A stretch of DNA of 64,000 bases from Limnoperna fortunei (GCA_944474755.1 OX104112.1:65086433-65150432), one strand, 5' to 3'; shown: positions 1-15,131, counted from the stretch's first letter. Notes: generated by a model not told the origin, from the letters alone. A program made the numbers and translations.

Positions 1-1370
1 ATACATACTGTGGTCTAGTGTGAAGATGAAACAGTTATTAATAACTGATCTGATGTACCTTAGAAAATTGCCCGTTATAAAAGAATACAATCATTTTTAA
101 ATTATGGGCAAGATCCTATTCTTCCAGATATCTGAAACAGAAGTTTCAATTGACCCATTTCCAGTTTTACATGATTTATCTCCCTTTTTACTTTCTGTTA
201 AAAAACTACGGCTATCATCACTAAAAGACTATGATATTGAAATAAAGATTTTGCACTGTTTTTGTATTGTTTGTCTATGCCAATTAAATTTTCATCTAAT
301 TAACCTCATTAGTAGATGTTACTATAGCCATAGGCAACAGGTGAGTTTGAATATAACACGGAATGGATGTCACTGGAAAGCTTGTTTATTCAAGGTATAA
401 AACAGCTGGGGTTCTACCTCCAATTAACATCAGGTAAATAGGGTAATGAACATTGGTTAATTAATTAACAATCATGTTTACACAGCAGATGGTTTTAATA
501 ACCTTCCTCACTGATATTAACAACTGTCATTTAACTGAAGCATGAAAATTTTTTAAAAAGACCATTGTCCATTTTAAAAGGTTTCAATAGGACCAACTGT
601 GGCTATAGCCGCAGTTTTTAGTATCGAAAATGGACAATAGGTGGCATTTTTTAAATAGGAAAGTTGTCAATTGCCACAGGACAGGTGGCAGTGCTAGCCT
701 AGGAACGAAATACTTCCACACCCTTGGCATCACTATCAACTTTAACTTCGTAATAGATAATTTTTTGAGGACTATCAAACATATTACTTTTCTATTTTTT
801 CTATCGAAATTTCTTTACCTTAATACATTTGTGAATATCAGGAAAAGACATATTGTGAAAATATTTCATAAAAGCGTCATTGTCAGCATCAAGAGTTGTC
901 TACCCTTTTTATTATAATATACAAATAAGCTCGGATTCGAGTTAATAATCCGTAATAGTTTTACCAATATTTGTGGTCAGCTCAAGTAAACACTTCAACA
1001 TAAGAATAAAAAACTCTATGTTCTATGTATGTTTATAATATAATTCGACTTTAAATGAAGTTTTTTTATAACAAGTTTAGCTTTTCTAAAAAGCTAACCG
1101 TCTCTTAGCTGCATTACAAATTTTATGGATTTATTAAAGTATCTGGTTTATTTGTAATTTATATGTAGGATAGGTAAATGATGTACATGTACCTTGTAAG
1201 GACTTTGTTTACGCTAAACTATTATCCAATGGTGCTTGAGAGATTTAAATGCCTGTCGTCACTTCACACGTGCTTTTTAAAAAATAATTAAACAAAAGTT
1301 GACTCCCTAAACAAATGTTCAAAATGAGCGGTAAAAATATGTTTTGTTAAATTAACATCAATATCAGAAC
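1..1370. other. AT-rich stretch, no gene recognised
   Basis: No convincing coding exon is seen on either strand. The open frames are short and AT-driven. A good splice-donor match, CAG then GTGAGT, lies at about 338-346 on the plus strand, but the sequence before it does not read like an exon. A 15-bp inverted repeat (ACCATTGTCCATTTT near 561, complement near 627-642) could form a small stem-loop. Confidence 0.5.
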
Positions 1371-1824
1371 GAAAATAAAGATACAGAACATATAATTTTT
1401 GCCTAACCCAAACAACTTTAAAGAGTAGGGAGATTTTCGTACAATGTTTACCTTTTAATTGTATTGACCAATGCATTGAATGAAATAGAAGTCAATATGT
1501 GGAACGTAACATTACTACACTAAAATACTGATTTAACGAAAATAAAGATATAGAACATGTAATTTTTTCCGAAACAGCTTATAAAAGTAGGGAGATTTTG
1601 GTACGATGTTTACCTTTTAATTGTATAGACAAATGCATTGAATGAAATAGAAGTCAATATGTGGAACGTAACATTACTACACTAAAATACTGATTTAACG
1701 AAAATAAAGATATAGAACATGTAATTTTTTCAAAAACAGCTTATAAAAGTAGGGAGATTTTGGTATAATGTTTACCTAATAATTGTTCACTGACCAATGA
1801 ATTGAATGAAATAGAAGTCAATAT
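1371..1824. repeat. Tandem repeat, 162-167 bp unit, three copies
   Basis: Copies begin at about 1371, 1538 and 1700 with GAAAATAAAGATA and share the block ending GAAGTCAATATGTGGAACG. The third copy stops after CAATAT at 1824 and resumes with TATGTGGAACG at 7305-7342. Neighbouring intact copies therefore show what the site looked like before the 5.48 kb insertion. Confidence 0.85.
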
Positions 1825-2445
1825 GGTCGAGTTCGGATGATGATACTGAGGTGCCCTCGGGTACCGTTGTCACATGACATTTTTTGTGCGTGCGCAACTT
1901 TCCATTTCCCAGCAAACAATTTTACGTCGTAGAAACGTCGACTCGTTAAAATGTATGTTTTTGGTTGCAGTAACGTTACTATATAACGTTATTTTTACGA
2001 AAAAATGGATGGTTTTCTTAACGTCGCCTTAACGTTTTTTTGCAACCAATTTACGACGTTTAACAGACATTCACCAAACGTTACGAAAAAATTGTGACGT
2101 ACACCCGACATTTAGACTACGTATGACTTTGACGAAGATGTTCTGTAAACGTTTAGTTTAAACATATTTTATTTGCTCAAATATGCAAATAGGATAAGAC
2201 ACAAGTTAATCAAACTTATGAAGTCTTCTCCAAATATACAGTATGTTACAAAAATATATTGATGGAGCAGCATACATAGTAATACAATTCAAATTATATT
2301 ATGTTTGTTAGAAATGAACCTTAAGGGATAAAATAAAACATTTGACAAATATTAAAGAAAAAAAAAGGAATAGAGAGAAAATAGAGGATAGATGATAGAT
2401 GATAGATGTGATGATGAGTGTGATTTAAAAACATTGTGAAAAGAA

Positions 2446-3090
2446 TCAAACAATCGGGAACCTTTCTGACCCTTTAATATACTCAAAGACGTGCTTAAAA
2501 ACTAGTTCGTTCTGCTCATTAGTCAAAAGCGAATTACCAAATGTAAGAAGTTCTAAATTTACTGGACAATAGATTGGCAGCCACTGAAGGTTTTGAAATA
2601 ATCTATTCCTAATGTTAGCATACTTCGAACATTCCAAGAAGTAATGATTTGAATCTTCACGATCAGATCCACATCGACAAGATGGATCAGATAAAATATT
2701 TACCCTGTATAGGTCATAATTCAATGTTGATGCTGAACATCTTAATTGGGTTAGGACAATATTAAGTTTTCGATGACCATATTCATAGTGTTTTGGAACT
2801 CTTCTATGTGGGTTCAAGTTTTTTAATTCAGATTTAAATTTAAATATAGAGTCAACATTACGGAGTGATAGATCTAAACGGTTCCACTGTCGAATAGTTG
2901 AAGGTATGAACGATTCATCAGTCAGGGAAAGTCTACAGAAGGGAGTCATAATATTGTTACCATTGCGCAAGGGATAAACTGCCGTGCTTTGTATTGTAGG
3001 AGGAATTAAGTTACACAGATATGCTGGTGCCGAGTTGTGCTGTATATTATAGAACATTTGTAACTTCCTGCGTTTCCTGCGCTCATCCAA
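2446..3090 (-). pseudogene. LINE ORF2 C-terminal fragment (5'-truncated)
   Basis: This 214-codon open frame reads as the region downstream of the reverse transcriptase in CR1/L2-type LINEs. It has a YPLRNGNN stretch, an IRQWNRLDLSLRN segment, and a terminal zinc-knuckle-like CRCGSDREDSNHYFLEC. It aligns by eye, block for block, with the C-terminus of the LINE ORF2 ending at 48500 (YSLRNNDN, LRMWNKLNIDLRN, CLCGYPCENAYHFFMEC). The reverse-transcriptase core is absent, as expected for 5' truncation. A short GATAGAT-type run at about 2385-2410 probably marks the 3' tail. It interrupts the AACGTT-rich part of the surrounding element, so it inserted after that element formed. Confidence 0.75.
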
Positions 3091-3851
3091 AGACTCCCAC
3101 CCAATTTCAGTATAAATTCTGTAAACGTTGTCACAACATTAAAAATAATACATAACACGTTCCACAAACGTTTGTCTAACGTAGTTGAAACAAGCAATTG
3201 TTGCATTATATGAAAAAAAAATGTCTTCCTGAAAATCACTGTTCTGTTTTTTTCCTCGAAAGAAATATGGTCATAACCGCATCGTATTTATTAACCACAA
3301 CAATACATCTCTGATGGCCAACGTAAAAGAAATGCAAGAGATACCAAATGGTGAACACTTCAAGAATTCAAGGAACATATAGAAAACTACATATAACTGC
3401 CTTTATGTCTCGAAAAGCTCTGCTGCAGGCTCCACAAAATACATAGTAGAGTGAAATACAAAATACGATTTTAAAGGAAAAACGATGCAAATTACTTGTA
3501 TAATTAAAATAGAAAAATATATTAGTTTCCTATTTTTTATTGTTAATTAAGCCTCTGACACACAGTTGTACCAGAGGACACACAGAAAATATAAACAGTA
3601 GTTGGTTTAAGACATTAATACATACAGACACAAATACAGCTACATTAATTAAAACACACAAAGGCAATATTAAAACATGTTCAACATTCACTTACAGTCA
3701 ATACACAAAAATACGTGTTGTAGAGAGAGCAAAAAATACAAAAGCAGTTTATTCACAACACAGATCCATATGACATCGGGATCTTAGGATTTTGTAATAT
3801 ACAATCAATACATTAACTTTTTAACAGTTTTTGCAGACTTCTGCAATACAG

Positions 3852-5866
<2,015 letters not shown>

Positions 5867-7342
5867 CAAATTACGCGTGCACGTGTGGTTTTACAACCCT
5901 TGTGTAATTTCATGACCCCTGCTATTTACATTCGATCGGCAAGAACAAAAAACCACTGTAAGAGATATACAGAGAAATAAAGCGAACAAAACTGACCGGG
6001 AAAAAATAAATTAAATTCTGGTAGAAATTTATAAAATTTGATACAATGTAAAGTATCTATGTTGCAATCCCCCACCCCCGTAAATCGCCAGTTAATAAAA
6101 AACCCTTATAAGAGACATAATTTGAAAAAAAGTAAAACAGATTGAGGAGGAACATGCTAATTAAATTCTTGTGGAAATTCATTTAAAAATATAAAGAATC
6201 TATTATGTCAAACCCTCCCACCCTCTTCAATCCAGGAAAGATTTTTAAACAAAAAGAAAAATAGTTTAATATGATTTGTTTTAAAATATTGGTAAACTAT
6301 ATTCTTTATTTTAAAACATACGTGTTAAACTGTAAAATATTTATATCTAATCTCCATCTACCCAACACACTATTTTTTCAAAAAATCGTATATGGGTTCT
6401 TAATAAGTCGAACACTAATAAACGTTACAAGGACGTTGCAAATATGTTCGCTAAGTTTTTTGTAACGTAAAAACACGTTGAATTAACGTTATGTTTTACG
6501 TGATTTAACAACGTCTACACAATGTTATACTAATGTTGCTATTTTTGACAACGTTTTAATAACGTCAGTTAAACGTGCTTAATTACCTTACGAATTAAAG
6601 ACGTAACAACAACGTTGCATTTTCGTTGTAGATAAGTAACGTCAGGTCCAACATTCTCACAACTTATAACCAACGTTAGATTTACGTCATGTGTTTGCTG
6701 GGTTGAACGCACTCCGGTTTCTCGGGAAAGATTCCAATATGGCCGCAATAAACAACAACTTTCATTTATTTCATTTATGACTCCGGGGACGATATAAATA
6801 TCTTCCTTTATCAAAACAATTCCATTTTAGGACTTTTAATGGGACTGTACAATATAAATCCCAGAGTTGAATTGCCTAAAATACGTGGCTATGTTGAAAA
6901 CTTAATTCCACTGTTCTCGGGTAGTTCGAATGGATCTCGGGTAGGATCCCGGGTTGTCATCCGAACTCGACATAAATATCGAAGGCCAAATATTGTATGT
7001 TTGAACAAGGGAAATTCCGTCTAAATGTGTTTCTCATCAATTAACACTATTATTCCTTCAAAATATTATCAAAAAATTATCAACAAAACTCTCTTTTATG
7101 CAAAAAACCCTAAAATCAATTTTAACGTATCGTCTCTCGTTCCGACAGTCGCCATTTTGGATGCCTACTAACTCTGAGTCCGGCCAGGGTTAATCGAGGA
7201 CTGGTGTCAAAGGTCAGATTACGTCATTTGGGCACCTTCCCGAGTAGTTCGAATGGATCTCGGGTAACTCAGGTACGATCCCGGGTTGTCATCCGAACTC
7301 GACCTATGTGGAACGTAACATTACTACACTAAAATACTGATT

Positions 7343-8982
7343 ACAACCCCGATTCAACCTAAGAATATATCGAAATTTCAGTACATATATTAGTGCGATC
7401 CTGACGTAAACCAATGAAATGACAAAAATATTTATAGATTTAGTAAACCACCCAATCAAGTAACAGAGAGTCATTTACTCCGAAGACTGATCTTCATTTG
7501 ACTATGTATACCGTCTCCCATGGGAGATGGTAATTATGTTGCCTCAGTTTTTACTGGGCTATATATAGTTGATTCTATTTTCATATGTTCGATCTCTTCT
7601 TATTATCTCTTAATGATATATAATTGTTTTCGGGTAAATTGAGCAAAAAGGTAAAAACCATACTCTAAAATATAGTTCATGTTGTAAGTGATAAAATGGC
7701 AAATTTAATATTAAAGAAAATATTTCAATTACAGTTTTTCGTATTTGTTAAATCCTTCAAGCTTTAAAATACGTTTTTTTTTGTCCTGATCTAATAAGAA
7801 GAAGTAAAGATGTACATAATTGCATATTAATGTGCGCTTTACCAGTATCTCGGTAGTATGAATAAATCCGCTTCAATTTTTATTTTTGGATTATTTTACT
7901 ATCTATAGGGTAAGCCTAGTATTTTTATTAATGCATTCTATTCTTGACATAATAAAATGTATATACTTCAGTTTCTTTTATTAATTAGTTATTTAATTTG
8001 ATAAGAAAAAGACATTAAAAAATTTTGTTATGTTATATTACGTAATGTATTTCATCGCTTCAATTGTATTTCTTGGATTATTTCGTGATTTATATGTCAA
8101 GCTTCGAAATTTTTTATGCATTCTTATTTAAACATGATAAAGTGTAAATTTTTCGGTTTCTTTTATTAGTTACTTAGATAATTTGACAATAAAAGTGCAT
8201 TTTTAGATTTTGTTTAACGCGCTTGTGACCACTCATCCAGGAAACTTATTTCTAAATTATTTCATAATTTATAAGGTAGAAAATGGAACCTTTACGCAGA
8301 AAATTAGTCATCTTGAACATTAAATTTAATTTCCCTGGGTTTTGTTTATTGACGGTTTCGAAATCCCAAAACTCTCGTGAACGATTCGTGTGTGGTAGTG
8401 GTGGTTTTAGGGAGGGGGCAGAGACATTTCTGTGATGTAATTGTATATTAGATGTGCCTTGTTTTTTTGCTAATTGATTATTTATTACCTGACCCTGAAC
8501 TTTGATGAAAGGTAAAAATGAAAGACCAACCAGACTCGCATAATAAGCCGCTAAAATGACCAAATTAGATTATGATTTTGATATATATTGTATATAGCCT
8601 GTTGTTTTGTTTGTTTATTTGTTACTTTCTCTGTACCAATTGTATTATTGGCTGTGTGAGAAGAAACTATATTATATACAAAATTAGATTTTCAAACAGG
8701 CATGTTATTTAAAAAAATTGATGTCTGAATCAGTGAAAAATGTGGTAGAAATTAGTAGGGAAAAGAAATTTCTCAATAATAAAAAAGCACAAAAGATATA
8801 GATTTTTATTTAATTCAAGATTTAAAACTTTTGATGTTAAGATATTTTAACGAAGCAAGTTATATATATAATGTAGAATACAAAGGTAGTTTTTATTGTT
8901 TGTAAATGATAAAATGTTAGTGTTTTGTTATGTGACAAGCAATATCATGGATATCATGGAGTTTAGTTTTTTATTGTAGAAG
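7343..8982. other. AT-rich intergenic DNA, possible LINE 3' tail
   Basis: No gene is seen. Around 8590-8690 the string TTTCTCTGTACCAATTGTAT and the following sequence resemble the 3' end of the LINE at 29813-32110 (TTTCTCTGTACCAATGTAAC, 32057-32076), so a short LINE tail is likely. A near-palindrome CTCCCATGGGAG lies near 7515. Confidence 0.35.
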
Positions 8983-9154
8983 TGTAATGATATGAAGTAA
9001 TGACTCTTAACACGTGCAGTTAGGACCGCCTTCTAACTGATTGACAGTTATCTTTGTAAAGCTTGAAATTGTATCTCTGGGGCATTACTGTCTGTAATCA
9101 TGTAGATGTTAGTCGTGTTTAATAAATATAATTTTCATTATGGATTAATTATTA
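8983..9154 (+). repeat. 5' LTR
   Basis: It starts TGTAATGATATG and ends ATTATTA, directly before the primer-binding site. It lacks the TATA insertion found in the 3' LTR, and otherwise the two are identical by eye. AATAAATATA near the end could supply a polyadenylation signal. Confidence 0.9.
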
Positions 9155-9164
9155 TGGTGTCAGG
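9155..9164 (+). other. Primer-binding site, tRNA-Leu type
   Basis: TGGTGTCAGG immediately follows the 5' LTR. It is complementary to the 3' end of animal tRNA-Leu genes of the type that ends CCTGACA plus CCA (from memory). This is the expected place and sequence for minus-strand priming. Confidence 0.75.
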
Positions 9165-9218
9165 TGTGTGAACGCATGAATGTTCAATTTGTTGTTTGCC
9201 GAACAAAGAAGCAAAAAC

Positions 9219-10325
9219 ATGGAACATTTAAAACAACCGCCCGAGTTTAACTTTTTAAGTGACGGGAATATGTCCGAAAGATGGAAAAATGGCGTCAGAC
9301 CATGGAACTTTACTTAGACGTTGATATGACCGCAGCAGATGAAAAGGACAAATGTAAAACACTTTTGTATGTCATTGGACAAAATGGACGAGATATCTTT
9401 AATACGTTCACAATACCGGGAGATGACAAGGACAAAATCAATCCTTTACTTCTAAAATTCGAAAACTACTGTATTCCACGCAAAAATGAGACGATGGAAA
9501 GGTACAAATTCAACACAAGAATGCAGGACAAAAGTGAATCGATTGATCAGTTTGTAATTGATCTAAGAAACATGTCCAAAAACTGTGCCTTTAGAGCAAT
9601 CGAAGAAGAACTAATTCGTGATCGCATTGTTTGTGGGACCAATTCAGAAAGGGTGAAAGAGAGACTTTTACGTGATGATGAACTAACATTAGCAAAAGCT
9701 ATAACTGTCTGCCGAGCAGATGAAGAGTCGCGCCAAAACTTAAAAGCGTTTAAAGAAGAAAGTATTCATGCATTACGAAGGAGACAGAAACCGCAAAACA
9801 GTCACCAGCAGAATCCGAATCCGAAAAAGAAAGAGGAATTTCAGTGTAGAAAATGCGGAGACCGACACGAAAAACGTAATTGTCCAGCATATGGTAAACG
9901 TTGCCGAAAATGCAAGCACCTTCATCATTTCGAGAAATGTTGTCGTTCGAAAAGAAAAATTCATGGATTAGAAGAACGTGAAGCGAACGTAGATTCCGAT
10001 TGTCTGGATGATTTCTTTGTCGGAAGTATAACAGAAAATAGGAAAACGGAAATTCTTGGAAATGAATGCTACACAACCTACAAAGTTCAAGGTAGGAACA
10101 TCAAATTTAAAATTGACACAGGTGCCCAAGTTAACATGTTGCCGACCAAGATCTATGACAAATTATCAAATTGTCAAATTGTTTCACACGCATACAACAC
10201 TTACGAGCTATTCAGGTGATAAATTGAAAGTTAAAGGCAAATGTCAATTAATTCTACAAGATAAGCGCATTGACTTCTTTGTAACTGATACAGAAGAATG
10301 TCCGCTTCTTGGGTTCAGGGCGTGA
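9219..10325 (+). pseudogene. gag-pro: gag and protease part of the LTR element (broken)
   Basis: The likely natural start is ATG 9219. That frame is lost at the five-A run 9285-9289 and resumes in the frame that stays open to 10219. Gag has a capsid-like helical region and then two zinc knuckles beginning CRKCGDRHEKRNC and CRKCKHLHHFEKC (about 9844-9943). The retropepsin motif DTGA follows (about 10117). A second shift near 10190-10210 moves the rest of the protease to another frame, which ends at a TGA (10323-10325) where the family has a sense codon before the RT linker. As written no functional Gag-Pro can be made. The knuckles and protease motif are clear. Confidence 0.85.
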
Positions 10326-11967
10326 AAAGATTTAGGGTTTATTCAGGTGATCATGACTGTTAATTCTGTCAAAGATCCGATCAAAAGCTATCCGAAAGTT
10401 TTTAATGGTTTAGGTTGTCTTGAGAAGCCCTACCACATTGATATTGATAAAAGTGTACCTCCCGTGATTAATGCACCTAGAAACGTACCAGCTGCATTTT
10501 CGTAACATGGATTGGAGTCTGAAACTTTAAAACATATGGAAGAAAAAGGCGTAATTAGAAAGGTCGATGAACCCACTGATTGGGTCAATTCTTTGGTCGT
10601 TGTTAAGAAACCAAAATCTGACAAACTTGGAATATGTTTAGATCCGCGGGACTTAAACAAAGATATAAAGAGGGAACATTTTCAACTACCCACGATTGAA
10701 GACATCACCACGAGATTGTCAGGGGCGAAAGTTTTTAGTAAATTAGATGAGAATTCCGGGTACTGGCAAATTCCGTTAGATGAAGAAAGCCAGTTGTTAA
10801 CTACTTTCAATAGTCCGTTTGGTCGTCATTGCTTTCTTAGAATGGCATTTGGACTCCGAAGTGCCCATGAGGTCTATCAAAAACGCATCGCACAAATATT
10901 CAAAAGTCTAGCTGGTGTAGAGACTGATATTGATGAAATTATTGTATGGGGCAAAAATGAGCAGGAGCACGATGAAAGACTCCAATCCATGTTACGAAAA
11001 TGCGAGGAAGTTGGGTTAACGTTGAATTCTGAAAAGTGTCAGTTCAGAATGAATCAAGTTACGTATATCGGTCACACGTTGGGAGCCGATGGTGTCAGAC
11101 CCTTTCCGTTGAAAATCAAGTGTATTACAAACATGGCAGCACCTACCTACAAAAAAGGTGTACAGAGACTGTTAGGTACTGTTAATTACATCAGTAAATT
11201 CGTGCCGAATATGTCGTCTATTACGGAACCGATCAGACAACTTCTCAAAGATGATATTCAGTTCGTATGGCGTGATGAGCAGAAAATCGCGTTCGAGCGT
11301 ATCAAAGAAGTTCTTACAAAAGATCCATTACTTGCATATTTTGACGTTTCAAAACCGGTCAAAGTAAGCTGCGATTCGTCAGTCAGGGTTAGGCGCTGTT
11401 CTCATGCAAGATGATAAACCAGTTGCATTTGCATCGAGATCGTTGACCGACACAGAAAAAAGATATGCTAATATAGAACGTGAATTACTTAGTATAGTGT
11501 TTGGTCTTGAGCGTTTCAACCAATACACATATGGAAAATACATAGAAATAGAATCTGATCACAAACCGATTGAGGTCATTGTCCGTAAACCGTTAGCGAA
11601 CACCCCACCTAGACTGCAAAGAAAGCTTCTAAGATTACAGAATTATGACTTTTCCGTAACGTACAAGCCTGGGAAGCAAATGATTATCCCAGACATGTTG
11701 TCTCGTGCATACATCAAAGATGAAAGTTCCGATAATGACATTTGTGAAGATGTTGAATGCTGCATAAACATGGTCGTTAAATCTATGCCTGTATCAGACA
11801 GCAAGATGAATGAGATTAGAGATCAAACAGATAAAGATGAAACGTTATACAAAGTCCGAAAATTAGTGTGTGATGGATGGCCAGAAAGAAAATCTGATAT
11901 TCCAAAAGAAATTTCTGAATATTGGAATGGAGATTCGAACTATCCGAAAATGAATGTATACTTTTGA
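10326..11967 (+). pseudogene. pol: Reverse transcriptase and RNase H part (broken, active site altered)
   Basis: RT blocks are recognisable: VKKPKSDKLGICLDPRDLN, LDENSGYWQIPLD, FGRHCFLRMAFG. The catalytic box normally reads YxDD but here reads DIDE (10926-10937), so both the tyrosine and the second aspartate are replaced. This copy would be dead even with its frame restored. A TAA at 10503-10505 interrupts the frame. RNase H begins with a DSS motif, then shifts frame near 11380 by one extra base and continues to about 11700, with FASRSLTDTEKRYANIEREL and ESDHKP. A frame change near 11930 leads into integrase. Confidence 0.85.
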
Positions 11968-13073
11968 AAGATGAGAAAATCGTTATTCCGTCAACTATGA
12001 GAGCTAAAATGCTACGCAGATTACATGCATCACATAGTGGTATCGAGAAAACCCGAAAATTAGCGAGAAATTTCATCTATTGGCCTGGACTAAACAGTCA
12101 AATTTCAGACATGATACTAAAATGTGGAATTTGCAATGAACATAAGAATTCAAAGCAAAAAGAACCATTGATGCCGACTGAAGTGCCAGAGTTACCGTGG
12201 CATACTGTTGGTACAGATCTATTTCACTGGAACAAATCCGATTATCTAATCGTTGTAGACTATCTGTCAAGATATTTTGAAATAGCTAAACTTGACAACA
12301 TTAGTGCTGAATCGGTAATAACACATATGAAATCAATATTCGCTCGTCATGGAGTACCATCTGTAGTACGAAGCGATTGTGGTAGTCAATACACATCTGC
12401 CGAATTCAAAGAATTTTCGAAATCATGGGGATTCGATCCGTATCATCAACAATCGAATGGACTAGCTGAGAAATACGTTGGAATAGTGAAAAGCTTACTG
12501 AACAAATCTCTAGCCGATGGGAAGGATCCGTACATCGCATTGTTGGATTATAGAAACACACCAATCAATGATGTTAATTCTCCGTCTCAAATTCTAATGA
12601 GTAGAAAACTGAGAACAAACATTCCCGCAACCAAGAACCAACTTAAACCAAAATGTGCCAATCTGAAAGCAACTCGTTCAAAAATGACAAACAATCGTAA
12701 CAAGCAAAAATATTACTATGATCGAAATGCTAAAAGTCAGAATCAGTTCAAAGAGGGACAGTCAGTTAGATACCAAGAGAGTGGAAAGTGGAAAAAAGCG
12801 ATGATAACTAAAGAATGTGACACTCCGAGATCGTATATACTGGAAAATGAACATGGACAATCATATCGTAGAAACTCAAAAAACATCCGAAACAGCAATG
12901 AAAACTTTGAATTTAATACGTTTGATGAAGAACCAGATGACATTGAACTATCGAAACAAGACAAGGGGAAACAAGACAAGGAGACTGCTATCGATTCGAA
13001 TCATCTCTATACAACCCGTAGTGGAAGACAAGTTAGACCGCCGATTAGATTCCAGGATTATGTGTGTAAATAA
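11922..13073 (+). pseudogene. Integrase of the LTR element (long open frame)
   Basis: A roughly 383-codon open frame carries an HHCC zinc-binding motif (HASHSG ... CGICNEH) and a DDE core: GTDLF, then RSDCGSQY, then a glutamate in QSNGLAEKYV. A C-terminal basic tail follows, ending at TAA in 13071-13073. The second-aspartate motif is usually SDNGPQ in this family, so SDCGSQ is a variant. The TSSPxYPQSNG segment looks shortened (PYHQQSNG), which may affect the core. There is no separate start codon because it belongs to the pol polyprotein. It is the best preserved domain of the element. Confidence 0.88.
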
Positions 13074-13444
13074 TCTGCGTTGTGCTGCGTTAGGTGTTAG
13101 GAAGGCAGGGCAGTCTACCCTGACCGTAGTAGGATTACAGTAATGTTACTTCTTGTATTATATTAAAATAATCAGTTTATTGTTAAAACTTTATTTGGCT
13201 TTTATTTGTTTTTCAAAATCTTATTTTGGAATAGACTATAAATCTATTTCATTTTCAATACACTAAATTTCTTATGGCTGATTATTTTGGTTGGTTTGTA
13301 ACATAACTGTTAAATTAGTTTGACATCTATTTGTGTAAATATTTTCATGCTTTTCTACTTTAATGACTTCGTCTTTATAAACACAAATTGACATTTCACA
13401 GAACTTTTCATAGTTAATGATTTTTATGTTTCTTCAGAGGGAGT

Positions 13445-13620
13445 TGTAATGATATGAAGTAATGACTCTTAACACGTGCAGTTATATAGGACCGCCTTCT
13501 AACTGATTGACAGTTATCTTTGTAAAGCTTGAAATTGTATCTCTGGGGCATTACTGTCTGTAATCATGTAGATGTTAGTCGTGTTTAATAAATATAATTT
13601 TCATTATGGATTAATTATTA
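13445..13620 (+). repeat. 3' LTR with preceding polypurine tract
   Basis: It is identical to the 5' LTR by eye except for TATA inserted in GCAGTTATATAGGACC. A short purine run AGAGGGAG (13436-13443) just before it is the likely plus-strand primer site. Confidence 0.9.
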
Positions 13621-14029
13621 TAACACACTATCGAACTCGTTACAAGAAGTAAGCCTGAATACACAGTGTAACCGGCAATGCTTGTCAGTTGGGGTTGGAG
13701 TCCAGCAAACTCTTCTCTAAGTCAGATGAACACGAATCTCGGTGTTGAATGCTGGTGCACAATAGTTGTTAACTAACTACCCTAAAAACTTTCCCACCAC
13801 AGCCTCTGCTAGAATACAAACCCACCCATAAACGATAATGTGGCAAGTCATACTTAAACATCCATCGATCAGCTTTTTTTATCGACGTTTATTTTAAATA
13901 TGTCGTTGTCATTGCAACTATGATGTTTTTAAGGGCCAATTCACAATTGGCACTAAATGAGTGAACGAGGGATGGAGTAAGTAATCAATCATTATTTTGA
14001 ATCTTCAAGCGATATATATAAGATAACAG

Positions 14030-14470
14030 GGTAACATAAGCTATGTAGAGCTCGTAAAATGACTAGAAATTTTACAACAATCAAGCTTTGTTTAGGGCAT
14101 ACATAGATAAGCGCATAAAAAATCATAAAAGCATAAAGAGACATAATACATACAAAGCAAACATAACAATGCTATAAGAAGCAGCATAAATATAAATCGT
14201 AGCAAATAGACAATCCTTAAGACATTGGTCACGGGGCAACAAGTACAGGCGCTGCACATACAGTTTGAAATAAAAACATGAAGATATTCAATTTTACAAT
14301 ATCCATATGTTGATATATTACTTGCCTCATTAGTCAAGGAATTCCAGATTCTTCCTGCCTCGTAGCGAAAACGTCTTATACAGTACCTAGTAGTTCTTGA
14401 GCGTGAATGTCAGCTATGCCTTTGTACGAACATTTGTTTTAAATTCATCAAATCATGAAGAAATTTTGGA
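14030..14470 (-). pseudogene. LINE C-terminal and 3' UTR fragment
   Basis: On the minus strand between about 14415 and 14320 the sequence reads RTTRYCIRRFRYEAGRIWNS followed by LTNEASN. This is close to the RTTRYGxRSFRYxAxRxWNSLP block found near the C-terminus of some mollusc LINE ORF2 proteins (from memory). The rest, toward 14030, is AT-rich with many stops and looks like 3' UTR. The reverse-transcriptase core is missing. On either side (13621-14030 and 14470-15130) no gene is seen. Confidence 0.45.
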
Positions 14471-15131
14471 CCAGAGTTATTGAATATTTTAAAGGTCTGT
14501 AATGCCATGTATGGTTCTCATTCAGCGTATGTAAATGTGATGGTAATCAAGATTTTTCAATTAGAGTAGTATTTGAGGTGTTATAGTCATCATAAATACA
14601 TGTATTTAATTTTTTTTCAATTTTCAGCGTGTTGTGGTCAGTATTATTGCCAAACTATAGGGCAGTATCTTTGATTTAACATGATAAATGAGCGGTTGTA
14701 TTGTAAGTTTTGCAAGTTAAAGTGTACGCCTATATATTTATCTTCGTTTCAAAACGGTTTATTGTCGAGCTTACAGATGTTTGATATGTAGCTGTTGAAG
14801 TCCAGTTTCAAGTCTATAGTAACACCAAGTAGCTTCTCTTTTCCCACCTATTCTTGTCGTGATTTATGTATTTAATTATTGCATTTATTATTATTCTTTT
14901 CATTTTGATTCGAAATAAATGTTAATTGCTATTTAAATTTAAACTGTATCACGTGACTTTGTATCACTTACCTTGTTGATTACATTACAAAGCATCAGAG
15001 GTAAATACTTATTGCATTTTACATTACGCAGTTGTTTACTATGTAAGTTAATGTTAATCAAATGTAATCAAACGATGTTTTTTTACGTATTTCTGAAAAA
15101 TTATAAGGAACGAAAGTATATATTGATTTTT

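Larger units (their letters stand above)
8983..13620 (+). mobile_element. Ty3/gypsy LTR retrotransposon, Mag/Steamer-like
   Basis: The element is 4.64 kb, bounded by 172 and 176 bp direct repeats that are identical by eye except for a 4-bp TATA insertion in the right copy. Internal order is Gag with two CCHC-type knuckles, retropepsin, reverse transcriptase, RNase H and integrase, which is the Ty3/gypsy order. The LTR length of about 175 bp, the tRNA-Leu-type primer site and the style of the zinc knuckles recall the Mag lineage, including Steamer of soft-shell clams (from memory). The coding region is broken by several frameshifts and stops, and the catalytic YxDD is altered. The LTR ends are not a canonical TG..CA pair, and no target duplication was found (flanks AGAAG and TAACA). 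Confidence 0.9.

Noticed and set aside
8252..8563. 103-codon minus-strand open frame
   Set aside because: No motif, no splice context and AT-driven composition. Nothing supports a gene.
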